Positions 11,780 through 24,117 of a stretch of DNA of 64,000 nt are shown here, one piece after another. Both the position numbers and the translations under genes were made by a program. The notes beneath the pieces were generated by a model. That model made no database searches and was not told the origin of the DNA. It saw only the letters and a program-made list of their open reading frames with translations. This DNA comes from Angiostrongylus vasorum (taxonomy: Eukaryota; Nematoda; Chromadorea; Rhabditida; Metastrongylidae): contig JADANN010000146.1 in the NCBI GenBank assembly GCA_018806985.1, forward strand, positions 744,001 through 808,000, in the 5' to 3' direction. Within the stretch, counting starts at the first letter, position 1; each line of letters opens with the position of its first letter.

Positions 11780-12370
11780 ATAACTAGAAATCGCTACGAA
11801 ACCATTTTCCATTAACTTCTCCTCCGATCAACAACATAACATAGGTGGTATCGACAACCCGTTCAATGATCGGGACAAAAGCGGCCAAAGATACGGGGTC
11901 TATTAAGAGCTCTTTGGACCAATTTCCTATAGCTTGGACTAGTCGTGTGTTGTTTCCGAGGGATGATGAATGGGACCCACCGATGTGGATGTGCATCAAA
12001 AACTCATTTCGAGACTAATTCAGATACGACGTGTGCTAGTGATGCTTTCACCTTTCGGTTCATCTCTGAACTTGTGAAATTTATCCAGAACGTCTCAAGA
12101 GTTTTGCGCGTTGATGTTTTAAATTCCTGCGCTAAGATCCGTCCATTCACTTCAAAAATTATCACTATTGTGTTTCTGTGTCTAACGTATACATAAAGGA
12201 GTAGTTTGTCGATTTTTAGCTTTTCCATCTAGATGTTCTTTTGTGCCGATAGAAAGTGTACTACCCGTTTCCCCTAGGTATTCCTCACCACATGCCTTAC
12301 ATGAGATCAAGTATATTGTACTTGAACTCTTGTAATCCCCGTCCCTTTCGTTAGAACAGATTACACAATT
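11780..12370 (-). pseudogene. Penelope-like element GIY-YIG endonuclease remnant
   Basis: A minus-strand reading near 12370-12240 gives IYLISCKACGEEYLGETG followed by TKEHLDG, the characteristic start of the GIY-YIG endonuclease of Penelope-like elements. In another frame (12228-12004) follow KTSTRKTLETFWINFTSSEM and NRK, the C-terminal part of the same domain. Two related relics lie at 35.9 and 46.4 kb. Frames are broken by indels and stops. No RT block was recognised nearby. The downstream part (11780-12000) may be element 3' sequence. Confidence 0.65.
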
Positions 12371-12579
12371 TTCTGAGCTGCATAAACGATCATAGAGGCG
12401 ATTGCAAACTGTACCAACCTCTCCTCAGCTAAAAAAAGGCATTTTGAACAACATATATATAGACATGGGAAAAACAAAATTTCAGCAGTTTTTGAAGCTT
12501 TTCTTAGAAGAGTTTGATCGTCTCTAACGACAGCAGTGAATTTTGAATCCGTAGAAATTACAATTTTAACCTGTTATTA

Positions 12580-12775
12580 TTTACTGCCTACTCTTTTTAA
12601 TGGCAGAGATCGATGGAACTAGCTGAGAGACAGGCGAAACGAAGGACCCGCATAGTGTGGTGGTGAACGCGTTACTTCCCAGAAAGGACAGTAACGCGTT
12701 GGTTTCCCCGCAGACATCTGCGGTCCGGTGTTTTGCAAATATCCCAGAAACGTTGTACTTATTCGGGGAATGGTT
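12580..12775 (+). mobile_element. SINE-B copy, rearranged 5' end
   Basis: TGAGAGACAGGCGAAACGAAGG, the A-box-like GTGGTGGTGAACGCGTTAC and GCGGTCCGGTGTTTTGCAAA are plain. The segment just before (12555-12610) matches the opposite end of the family in inverted orientation, so this copy is itself a partial foldback. Confidence 0.7.
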
Positions 12776-12779
12776 GCTG

Positions 12780-13850
12780 TAATAGTTCCAAAGTAGATGC
12801 GAAATCAACTGTTTTGCTTCTTTCTTTTTATTTTTATCACTTCACCTTTTTTCTTCTGTGGCTGAGAGCATCATTGAAGTTACGTAGAAATCGTCCTTAT
12901 ACACAACTTGAAAATATTTTTTTATAGAATGACAGTTACTATTATAATCAGTAATACGTGATAAATGTTGTTAGCTGTAATCCTCTTAACCAATCAGAAT
13001 GAGCACCAATATATTCTCCATTTCCTCATTTCACGCATGGAGACGGGCCAACGCGCACTGCTCGCTTGCGAATTGGAAACTGCACGATGCTTTCCATATA
13101 AAGCAGCTTCTTTTCATCGCTTTTTGTAAGGACGAGAGCAACGGTGATATACCTTTACCCTTGAGAAAAACCCACGCCTTTGCTTTCCCTTGCCATCACC
13201 ATAGGGATCGGAGCAAAGTTTAACGGTAGCGACAAAGTTCAGTTAGCAATGGTGCGAATTATGTGCATTGTTTACTCTTCACCGTTTTGTAGTCAAAATT
13301 GCATGTTCCTTCGTAGCTTGACTGATCTTTCTATGTTATAGTTTCTATGCTTCTCGTTTTCCTACGGCAATCGTCGAGTATTGCTCTTTTATAGGCAGGA
13401 TGACATCTATGAGTTCAATTTACCCTCAATCATAGTGAATCTTTCAAAAAGTTCGAAGGCTCACTTCCTGCTCTCCGCCTTTCCTACACCTCCGTCTCGT
13501 GGTTGTTCTTTAGGGCCACTGTGGTTCAACTACAGTTGTAAGATGTTTATTTCAGCTAGTTCTCGTGGATTTCATTCAATTTACTCGCTGTCGTTTTCCT
13601 GCTTCGTTTAGCTTTATAGCTTAACCTTTTTTCTAAACGAGTTGATTTTCTACTGTTGTTCCGCGGTGATCATCTTCGGTGAGATAGTTTCACTTTGTCG
13701 GAATTTTGAAGCAGTCTTTCAAACTTTCCAAGACTCTCGAGACGCACAATCGTAAATCGTCGTAAAAAGTACGTAGAGTTACTCAGCAACGGTCAGCCAT
13801 GTCAGGTGTAATCAAATTATTGGCCGAATGACACTAACTATGAGCAGCAA
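12780..13850. other. no gene recognised
   Basis: A pyrimidine-rich plus strand (13400-13640) and a GC-richer island near 13020-13160 are visible. Plus-strand open frames at 12999-13223 and 13381-13611 show no domain, and I do not call them genes. Confidence 0.4.
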
Positions 13851-13864
13851 ACTGTTCGTTTACC

Positions 13865-14022
13865 TTCAACGAAGCTGAGATATTTGCAAAACTGTGGACC
13901 GCAAGTGCCTATGGTGGTAAAAAAGGTCCAGAGTTTTGCAAATATCTCAGCTTCGTTGAAGTTATATTTCGCAATATACCTTACAATCAAAAAGAGTAGG
14001 CAGTAAGTAAAAATGTTAAAAT
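13865..14022. mobile_element. SINE-B foldback with target-site duplications
   Basis: Two 33-bp arms (13865-13897 and 13928-13960), inverted copies of the GAGATATTTGCAAAACT region of SINE-B, are separated by 30 bp. The right part continues through the SINE-B 3' end (AGTAGGCAGTAAGTAAAAATG). The element is flanked by a perfect 12-bp repeat TGTTCGTTTACC at 13853-13864 and 14023-14034. Confidence 0.85.
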
Positions 14023-14034
14023 TGTTCGTTTACC

Positions 14035-15865
14035 GTTGTACTGTAAAGAGTTCCGTTTGCTTTATATTTCAAACATATTATCTTTTTTTGGAATCTTCGT
14101 AAAAATGTCTGACCACTGAGTTGGTGGGTCTTCCTGCTCGACATCATGTGAAGAGCTGACGATTACTGTCAACGAGGTGTCATTAAGATGCATCACATGT
14201 CCAGCCCACGTAGTTTTCGACATCTTGACGCGTGCGGCAGTGCCTCTGATCTTTGAGCTCGCTTTGTCTCACTCATTTCTGGTGCTAGATCGTTCATTAT
14301 ATTGTCTGCTGGACTCGATATACTGAAATAAACCAATAGGAGATTTTCGTTGCGTGGAGGTGTCAGAAGCGGACCCATTCTTTAAAATGAAGGTCGCTAT
14401 CCATTAAGTTCAGCCTAACTTGCTGTCTTTCTGCATGCGCTATAGAAATTGGACCGAATTCCTTCCGCATTACTGAAGATTGACGACACAGCCACGACCT
14501 CGGGAATAAATCTTCACTCAAATGCTCAAACTTCTGCATAAAAGAGATAAAACTTCCATTTAACTTTAATGGTAATCCATTAAGAATGGTGAAAAAGTAC
14601 TTTTGATACTGTTTTTAGCCCAAGATTTCTGCTGGAGGATATTTGTGCATTGAGCACGGACATAGTAAACACGCACAGCTTCACTGATTGATTTCGACAT
14701 GTAACGTGAGGGAACAGTAACCAGCGGGGAAGTGTTTTGAAGAGGTCTCGCAATAGGTCTTTTGAATTTTTAAGATCTCATCCTGTCTAGGTGTTGTTTG
14801 GCTTTCCACTAGTCAAATGGCGTGTCGATTGTCTCTAACAGAGAACTGCTCTGGCAATGTATCCTTTATTCCTGGTCTGATAAGGAAGTAAGTGAACACG
14901 TTTGTCGGAGAGATCTGAGTAGATTATGTGGATGACTTTCTTCATTGTTTTTTCTGAACACATTAACGGTTTCGTCTGGACAATGAGGAGCGATTTATTT
15001 GGCTCCTCCAGTTGGCGTGGTCTCACCATGTGTTGCGACTGCCCTACACGTTCACTGCAGATTTATCCCGTACTTATTTAGTGAGTTCTTCTGCCTTTAT
15101 GATCTTTTTTTGCACTTCTCTTAAGAGCTTTACACGTTCTGAATGTTTGCTATTGCTGCAATTAGATTCACATTGTCATACCAGTTCCGATTTTTTTCTG
15201 AAGGCAGATGTCTCATGTTCACTTCTAAGCTTTAGGTTATTTTAATGTTGGGGTGAAGATATTCAGTAAGCTTTTGGCGTGTCTTATTAAAGTCGCAAAG
15301 GAGTTTCCTCAAAAATCGGCTTAAGAAATGTGCAAATCGTAATTTTTCCTGCTTTAAAAGTTTCTTTTTCTTTTTCAAATTTGTGGCTTTCTTTCTATTC
15401 TGCAAAAAAAATATGGTTGAGATTTTTGTGGTTGTAGTTTGTTGCGTGTAAACCCTTGCGACAACGGAGGCATTGGAGCTTCGGGAGTTATGATGAGCTA
15501 TCATGAATAGTTTTCATCATCGTGATAAAGTCGGATAGCGGATCTCGTTCTGTTTGCTCCATTCCACTCCGTCGAGTGCGATTTGTACTTCATCATACAT
15601 TATCTTGTGATCAACATAAACGTTGATGTCATCAAAGATGAAATTGTGGACCGTGTGATTTTTTGCTCTTTAGCTTTCTCACGGTTATGTATAATGGCCT
15701 AAGTTCTTCTTTGCCAGGGTCTGATGTTGTAGTGAAATCAAACAATAACTACGAAAATTGACGTACTGAGGCAGCCGAGCGTAACTGATTCAGTGCCTTC
15801 AGAAATATGTCATAACCTAATTAGCAAGAACTGAACATACTTTATGGCTTCAAGTTCAAGGAGTG
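14035..15865. other. no gene recognised
   Basis: I see nothing supportable here. Short open frames at 14193-14378 and 15012-15245 have no recognisable features. Confidence 0.4.
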
Positions 15866-15867
15866 AA

Positions 15868-16165
15868 GAATAAAAGGGATGAGATGTTCGAAGTTAAATC
15901 ATCCCTTAGGGATGCGTACGTCTTGCATTCGAATCCATTCGGCTCCGTAAAGGTGTTTGAATTCACATCCTGCTTTGAGTTTTCGAGGTTTACCAATAAA
16001 TCAAGCCAGTGCTTCTAACCTCTCGAATAAGCCTGGTAGTATTATGACCCTCAAACGGATGAAGGACATGGTGAGTCAGTGCAACGAGCTTGAACCAACG
16101 ACCACTCTTGTACTGCAGCGTATTTCCAGCCATTGTACTACACGTGCTGAACTAAAAAAATATCG
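15868..16165 (-). mobile_element. SINE-A-like copy, divergent
   Basis: On the minus strand, an A-box-like GTGTAGTACAATGGCTGG and a B-box-like GTTGGTTCAAGCTCG are followed about 200 bp later by CATCCCTAAGGGATGATTTAAC, matching the SINE-A tail. It is divergent, or a separate subfamily. Confidence 0.5.
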
Positions 16166-16489
16166 ACCGTAGTATTCTTTGCACTTGGCAGGTTTATGCA
16201 ATCCATCTTTGCTTGTACTTTTGAGAAAAGAACATGGATCACCCTTCATTTTTGATGTCACTGAGGTTTTGCACGACATTCCGAAATGAATTTTGGAAAT
16301 TTCACGAAATCCGTTGTTTTTTTTCCTAGTTAAGTTTAGCAGTATCGGCAGGTTTGTAAGGAAATCCATAATCACAGGACTAGGAAGCTAAAAAAGTAAA
16401 CTTTCTTGCTTCTATACTTCATCAATGTTTCCTTACTTATATCCCTAAAAATTCAACGCAGTCACCGACTTTTGTCTTTTTATTTTCTG

Positions 16490-16825
16490 TTTTTTTTTAC
16501 TTCTTTCATGGCAAAGTAGAAGATGAATGAAGATTGAACTACAACTATGTGCAAAACTGTGAACCTCAGGTGGGCTTCGAACGCGCGACTATTGTTGGCG
16601 TCACCACGACTATGCTCACCATACCAGTCGAGATCCTTGCTTTGCCTTTCCTTTACCCATGTTTCTGATAACACCGATAAAAATAAAAAACGTGGCTGAG
16701 GGATAGGCAAAGCGAGGGGCCTCGACTGGTGTGGTGGGTGCAACCGTGGTACCACCAGCAAAGATAGGAGCAGATCCCAAGCCCAACTGAGGTTCCAAGT
16801 CCTGCTCATATCTCAGGATCCGTCT
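16490..16825. mobile_element. SINE-B-related pair in inverted orientation
   Basis: Minus 16490-16660 carries a B-box-like GCGTTCGAAGCCC and GTTTTGCACATAG. Plus 16690-16825 carries GGGGCCTCGACTGGTGTGG and CTCATATCTCAGG. Both resemble the SINE-B head at 61858 and 28700. It lies directly upstream of the receptor's first exon. Confidence 0.4.
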
Positions 16826-16898
16826 ATTTCTACAATCACAGCGTATTTTTTTAGTTCTCGGTTTTTTTAGTTCGCTTTTTTCTTAGCTTTAATAATTC

Positions 16899-16907
16899 TT
16901 ATACAGG
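16899..16907 (+). promoter_or_regulatory. candidate trans-splice (SL) or 5'UTR splice acceptor
   Basis: TTATACAG ends at 16906, eight bases before the predicted start codon at 16915 and after a T-rich stretch. A strong acceptor this close to an ATG is typical of nematode spliced-leader addition. A 5'UTR intron is the alternative. Confidence 0.5.
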
Positions 16908-16914
16908 AGGTGTA

Positions 16915-16997
16915 ATGTGCAACGACGAGCGAAGTTTATTCGATCTCAACGACACACTGGTGCTGAATTTTGTTAAGCAACTTGAAGAATTCAACAG
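16915..16997 (+). CDS. dmsr: receptor exon 1 (N-terminal extracellular segment)
   Basis: Encodes 27 residues starting [13 protein letters not shown] and ending KQLEEFN, plus two bases, before the donor GTGGGT. The phase fits exon 2, giving a Ser codon. The acidic/aromatic spacing before TM1 is like that of DMSR proteins. Separation from exon 2 by 6.2 kb makes this the less certain end of the model. Confidence 0.6.
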
Positions 16998-19168
16998 GTG
17001 GGTTGTGCATCATCCTTTTTTTCCGATTTTAGTGTTTTTACTTCGTATTGTTTCTTTAATAAATTAGTCATCTACCCTTCTTTTAAGGCTTTCAATATTT
17101 CACTTCATATTGTTTTCCAATGATGCCCACTTCATTTGACAGGCATTCCATTCAACAAAAAAATATTTTTGATGCTTACTTGGATAGTTGGATGGACCGT
17201 TTTCTCTGGTTTTGCGTACCCAGCATAATTCCCACTTTTTCCGAGTCTTGTTAATCTAGCCATTGTGGTTACCTGGAGTCCCAAGTTCAGCCTGGACATA
17301 GTCTGCTCCAGGTCGTCAACATCACAGGCAGTCGCCGGCCTTTGTGGATCATAGAGAGTTGCCACCATGCCACTAGACTCATACCAGGAAGATGATAGAT
17401 CCTGTCATTGGTTTACTCTTAGCTAGGCTTTCTGATGGAAACGCCGAACTCCTCAACTTGGGAGATCCCGCCGGGTGGACAAATCCTCCGCTGTACATTG
17501 CAGTGCAATATCCAGGAAATGCTCCCAGCCACGATGAGGCGGTAAACCGTTGGGAGGCGCTTTTTTTGTATTTTATTGTATTTTTTCTGCATTTTAGATA
17601 CCACATACTGTAACATGCAAATATCACTCTTTCATCATTTTCGTAACCGTCTTTGATCTTAAAAACAAAAAGGTGAATAAAATATTTGTCCGTTTCTTTT
17701 CTCTACTACCTTTCTCAGAAAATAAATCAGGTTTTTTAACCATTAGGGTCAAAGACGTCCATATCATTCCTCATTATAATAATTCATGAACTTACTAAAC
17801 TAGTAAACTTACTTCGATCGTTATCAATTAGTTAACTTCAGTGATAAGAATTAAAAAGGAAAAAATGATAGTAAAAGAAATTAAGAAAAAAAAAGTGAAT
17901 TTCGAGTTTGAGACAGCAAGAGTGAAGTTTTTCTTAAGCAATCTAGTTTTCAAATCCCATTTGTCTTCTTCAGTCAGTAACCATGCCGTGGCTTTTTGAT
18001 CTGCATAAATCAATATTTAAGTTTTCTTTTTCCTGTCTTACTTCATTAGTATCATATTTACGCAGTCCACGACGTTTTAATAAGTTGCCAATAAGGTGAG
18101 CATAAATAATTTGTGACATAATAACATGGATTGTTGCAAATGTTTCGAACATATTGTAGATGGATGATTTTCGTTTCTGATCCTTTTGTTCCTCATCGTT
18201 GTCCCCTCATCTTCACGCTCCGCTTCCTCGTTCTCATCCAAAATTCAGAATTCATTTGAGTTTCTTCCTTTTGTGAAGGGTAGCGTGAGAAAAGCTCCTA
18301 GGTGAACAACTCCGACGCGCTGTTATAAAAATCGGCTGCTTCCCTAATTGACTCTGGCGTAGAAGTTTTTCGAGGTTTTGTTACGAGAAATCTACATATT
18401 TCTGGAAAAAGGGAAAGAAGAACTATTTCCGCATTCTAAATCGATTTCTAAAGGAGAATTTGTTCTATTTACTGTGTTATCTCGCCAACTGCCCAACGGT
18501 TTAGTGCCTCATCGTGGCTAGATGTTTCTGGGTATCGGGCTGCGATGTACATCGAGGGTATTCATCCCTTCAGCAGGTTCTCCCATGCTGAGAAGGTGTC
18601 CGGCGTTTCCATCAGGAAGCCCAGCTAAGAGTAAACCAATACGAGGATTCACTACCATCCTGGTATCAAACTAGTCACATGTTGGAAAATTTTCCTCTGA
18701 CGCACATGGTCGGCGACTGCCTGTGGTGGTGACAACCTGAGGCTGGCTTTAGCCAGGCTGACCTCGGGGCTCTAGGGAACCACAATGGCTAAACTAGCAA
18801 ATCTCCGGAGATTGGAAATTGTGCTGGGGCTCTCACAATCAGTGAGGACTGGCCATCCAAGTATATTTTATATCGCCAATGAAATAAAGACTACGGGAAC
18901 ACGCTTAGATTTCTGACCGTATTCAGTAAGAATTCAAGATTAAGACCATATGGGAATATTCCACAGATACTAGCTGATTTTTCATTATTTACCAATTAAT
19001 TACTGAAAGAAGTAGGTGACGAGTAGATGATTAGGAAAAAACATTAGATGTAACGATATGGAACTTCATCGTTTTAATTTTTCATAAAGCACTCAACACG
19101 TCTCCTATGTTCATGACGAGAATCCTCAAAACACAACTTTTATGCGTAAGATTAGTACCGATTGTATT

Positions 19169-19215
<47 letters not shown>

Positions 19216-22200
19216 AGCTGGGATAGCGTAGTGGTATATATATGCATATGTATATATATATGTAAAGTATATGTATATGTATATCTAAATGTAAATGTAT
19301 ATTTACATGAATGTATATATGTGTATATGTGTATATGTGTATATGTGTATATATATATGCGTATATATATATATATATATATATATAGTATGTACATATA
19401 TTGGGCCGCGGTAGCGCAGTGGTAGATACGGTTCAATGAGGCGTGCAAGGACTTTCCAACCCGCCTATGCCAAACAGGCCTCTCACTTCTCCGTGATCGT
19501 GAGATAGATATCAGACTTGTCCGAGAAGACCGCATAGTGTGATGACTGCTTGCCTTCGTAAAAGGTTATCTCGCGATTACAGAAAGAATGAACTTTAACT
19601 AAATTCATAACGGAAACCGAAGTCTTCAACGAACAGCCGAAATCATATGCAAATATGGCGACTTTCATGGACGCTGGTGAATGTGAGGTGACGAATCCAA
19701 CACAACAAGTGCTGGGACCCAAAAAATTTGTGATTTTGGTCATCTAAGATAAAAGATAAATGAATAAATAGGAGATAAAACAAGGAAAACGTGTGTATAT
19801 TCTGCGAAATTCATTTTGTTTTTGTAGCAAGAGCAATTATGAAGTTGCGCTCACCATACGTGCTGGAATGGATCTTTGCCCAGCTGAAAAACCCCTACTG
19901 AAGCAGAAATTTGAAAAACAATTGTTGAAGAACTTTGTGCTTTCAATCTTAACCTTTTTATTTACTCTTCTGCCTATTCTTTTTAATGGCAGGGTATGCT
20001 GCGAAATATAACATCTATAATGCTGAGATATTTGCAAAACTCCGGACTGCAGGTTATAAAAAATAGCTTAAGATTTTTTTATAATAAAACGTTAAGATTG
20101 TGATTATAACTATAGCCTCAGCTTAACTGGGTTCATTGCCGAAAGAGACAGGCGAAACGAAGGAGCCGCATAGTGTGGTGGTGAACGCGTTACTCTCCGG
20201 AAAGGACAATAGCGCGTTCGTTCCCCACCGCATACACCTGCGGTCCGGAGTTTTGCTAATATCTCAGCATTATAGAAGTTTGTGCTTTCATTTTCATCTT
20301 CTATTACTATTTGAAATTTAAATGCGTCGTGCATCATCAAAGTAACTGCGCAGGTTTTTCTGAAGGAAAGACCATGGAGATTCAGGGTGACTGGGTTCAT
20401 TCTGCTGTTTTTAGTTTTCTTATCGATACTAATTAATATTAAACGCTATCATTATGAGGATGAAAATTACTGAGGAAGTGAAAAGCCAGAATAAACAACA
20501 AAAATGCCCAGATGTCGCCGTGGAAGAAGTGTTCGCATTCGTTTTTATTAGATTTTCTCACGCACTGATATAAGCCAGTCAAACAATTCACTACAGTTTT
20601 GAGCGAAAATTCCATAACGTTCTTGAGGAGTTGAACTCAATCAATCGAAAGGATAAAGGATAAAGCTCTCGTCGTTGATCGATCCTAAGGGATGCGCCAC
20701 ACATTTGACTTCAATAAGCATCGTTAGAATTCGTTGATTGCATATCTGGCCCACACAGTAATCATTTACAGAATAATAACTAGTCTATTCGTCAAAGTTC
20801 ATTTGTTATTATTCTTGGTATTCATTAGCAAAGAGGCGGGTATGGCGCAGTGGTTGGAGGCGCCACTGCGACACACATGTGGGATCGATCCATGCGCTCA
20901 TGGCCCACCAAGCCTTCCATCCCTCTGGGGTTAGCAAATTGATACCAGACTTGTCTGGGAGGATAGCAGCACTGGCTCGACACATCGGTAGGCCACCGCA
21001 AGTCATTGTAAAGGCCAAATATGCATTCAATCACTCCAAACAATGCTAAATGAAGTCGAATTCATGGCGCATCCCTCAGGGGATTGATCAACGCCGAGAG
21101 CTTTATCCTTTATCCTTCATCCTTTTACATTAAAATATACTAAATATTTCGGGGAAGTCATATTAATATTCTCTTTCATATACAAATCCTTATTCATACT
21201 CATACTAATAAGGTATCTACATATTATGGTCTATCTGGCTATCAAATTAATTAAGTCTAACGGCAGAACCTATGGATATTGATTTTAGTAGATCAAAAGT
21301 TACAGGATGGTCGTTGGCCGAAGTGAACAAATTATCTCTGAATATTTACACAATCTTTTTTATCTGTGATTGTGAATATAGATTGTTAAAAGGATAATAA
21401 TAATAGGTAGCAATCAAATATAGTAATATCATGTTTTTGATCTATGATTTTCTTCCACGATCCGCCTTCACATTTTCTGTGCAGATCCCAGCACTTCTCG
21501 TATTGGATTCGTTCCCTATTACTCATCGTCCACGAAGGTCTTCCAGTTATATGCGTGTGGGTTTGGTACTGCCTCGGATTTTCGTCTTCGTCATGTATGC
21601 CATTGAATGATGTTCGAGTTGATTCGACATGGGATCCTTGGATAGCCAGGCCAGATCGCTCACACTTGTTTTCAAGGAAAGAACTGATATCCTCCTATTC
21701 AGACAAATCTATTATCAGTTTCTCGATCCTGGAGGGATCCGTGATCGTGCTGAATGACATCGCTACCAAAGTGTTACCCGACCCTCCCTTTCTTGCTTGA
21801 GGAATATGATCTGAGATTAAAATATTGGAATGTTGGAATGTTGGATCACCTCAAGAAGGCTACTTTGTTTTGTCGTTAGATGTTTTGACTTTTGATTTCG
21901 AAATAAGTTTAAGGGAACAAAAAGGGCTAGAATTTATTAGTTGGATAGGTTTAGAAACTAATAAACCAAGTACTGAGTAAGATTTGGTTTTGTTCGAACT
22001 TAATGGGTAAAAGCTTTTTTTTCTGTGCTGTACAACCTAATAAGAAAGAGGAACCAGAAAACAATAGTCTTCTTTTGCTTTAAGATCGGTACTGGTTACG
22101 GAACCGAAAAAGAAAGACTCGTATTTGTTTCTTACAACGTGAAGTATTGAAAGTAGTCGTTTTGGGATAGACTGCCTCTCCGAGAAAATGGGGCCACCTG

Positions 22201-23612
22201 CTGAAAGAAGTGTAAAGCGAATCATTTTTCTCGCCCGTCCATATTCGTTTGGTATACAGCCACGGAACCGAGATGGAACAGTAAATCTAACGGTATCGAA
22301 ACACAGCATCTGCATGCTTTTGGCCCGAAACATGGTCATGATATTTTGCGCTCCGTACAAGCTTCTTCTTGTCTGAGCAGGGTACTTCCAGTAGTGCCTA
22401 TCTCTAAAAGTTCTTCACGAGTTATCTCGTCACTTCTTTTTGGTTTTGCTTCTAAACGCATAAAACCAGGAAGCAGAACTTTTTGTACCGAAAAACAAGA
22501 CGTCTAGGAAGAAAAAAAGGGTGGAAAATGTAATGATTGCCGAATACACGAGTACACAGTAAGAATTATTTTATTTAAAAATGTTAATTTTTTATTTACT
22601 GCCTATTGCAGTTTTTCATAGCAGGGTGTTAAGTGTGATGCAACCACAATGGTGCTGAGATATTTACAAAACTCCGGATCGCCGGTGTCTACGGTGGGGA
22701 ACGAACGCGCTATTATCCTTTCTAGGGGCTAAAGCGTTCACCACAACACCATGCGGGTCCTTCGTTTCGCCTGTTTCTCAGCTAGTTCTATCGATCAGTG
22801 CCATCAGCAGTCACCAGTCAACGGGATTGATCTAGGGCAACGAACCTAGTTAAGCCGAGGCTGTAGTAGAAATTACAATGCTGACTTTGCTGCCTATTAC
22901 TATTTTTTGACGGCGCGGTACTATCTGATGCTGTTGTTATTATTGTTGTTATTTATTCTTTACGATGTATTCGCCTGTACGGCCTGTGAATGGATTCGAA
23001 TTCATGGCGCGACTGCAGCCATTGATCAACGCCGCGCGCTTTGTCCTTCGATTCGGATATTTCATATCTCTACCTTCACAGAAAAGAAAAGGAAAAATGG
23101 GAAACATGGCCCTCTTCCTTTCTTTTTTCTACACCTCTGGTAAATTCTAATGTTTACGACTTCCAGTGTCTACACGGTATTCCATCGTTACGTCTGCTTG
23201 GTGATCTGTGTGATTGGAGTGATTTCGAATGCCGTTCACATTCTGGTGTTGTCACAACCGCGATTGAGGCGATGTGCGGTGAACTGCGTGCTGACCGCAG
23301 TCGCCTTCTGTGATGTGGTTACTATGACGTCGTACATTATCTACCTATTCCGGTTTCGGATTTATCAGGTGGGTGGCACTTCGCCGTTTAAAGACAACAC
23401 TAAATGTATCAGAACTTTCTACATTATTACTAAAGACATTTATTTGCCAAGTGCCTAAAATCATAGTGTGTGAATGTGTTCTTGTGTGTATGCATGTTTT
23501 TCCACGTATGTGTATGTGTATGTATGCATGTGAAATGTGTTTGTTTGTGTGCATATGTGCATGTATTGTACATGTGAATGTGTGCGTGTTGTTGTGTTTG
23601 CATGTCTGAACG

Positions 23613-23660
<48 letters not shown>

Positions 23661-24083
23661 TTATGTAAATTTTATATGACCAGTCTCCACGTCTACCGTG
23701 CGGATCCCAGCACGTCGCACATTCGATTCGTTTCGTCAATCCATTGTCTACGAATATCTTCCAACTTTTTATGTGTGGCTTCGGTTGCTGCCTGAGGATT
23801 TTCAATTCATCTTGAATGTCTGAGAATGCTGGTCGAGCAATTCTCCTTGGAGTCCTGAGATAGCTAGGCTGGAGCGCTCCCAATTGGATTGCAAGGAATG
23901 ATTTCTTCTCAGACAAGTCCGGTACCAATTTCCCGACACCGGGCGAATGAGAGGCTTGGTTGGCCCGGAGCGGAGTCGAACTAGCACCATGGTCGTGATG
24001 ACGGACATCGCTACCACTGTGCTATCCGCTCCCTACTAATATATCCCACTACCCTAACGTTCCATAACGTAACTGGAACGTCA

Positions 24084-24117
<34 letters not shown>

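Noticed and set aside
19162..19535. Open frames rich in Tyr/Ile on both strands
   Set aside because: Translations of TA/TATG microsatellites.
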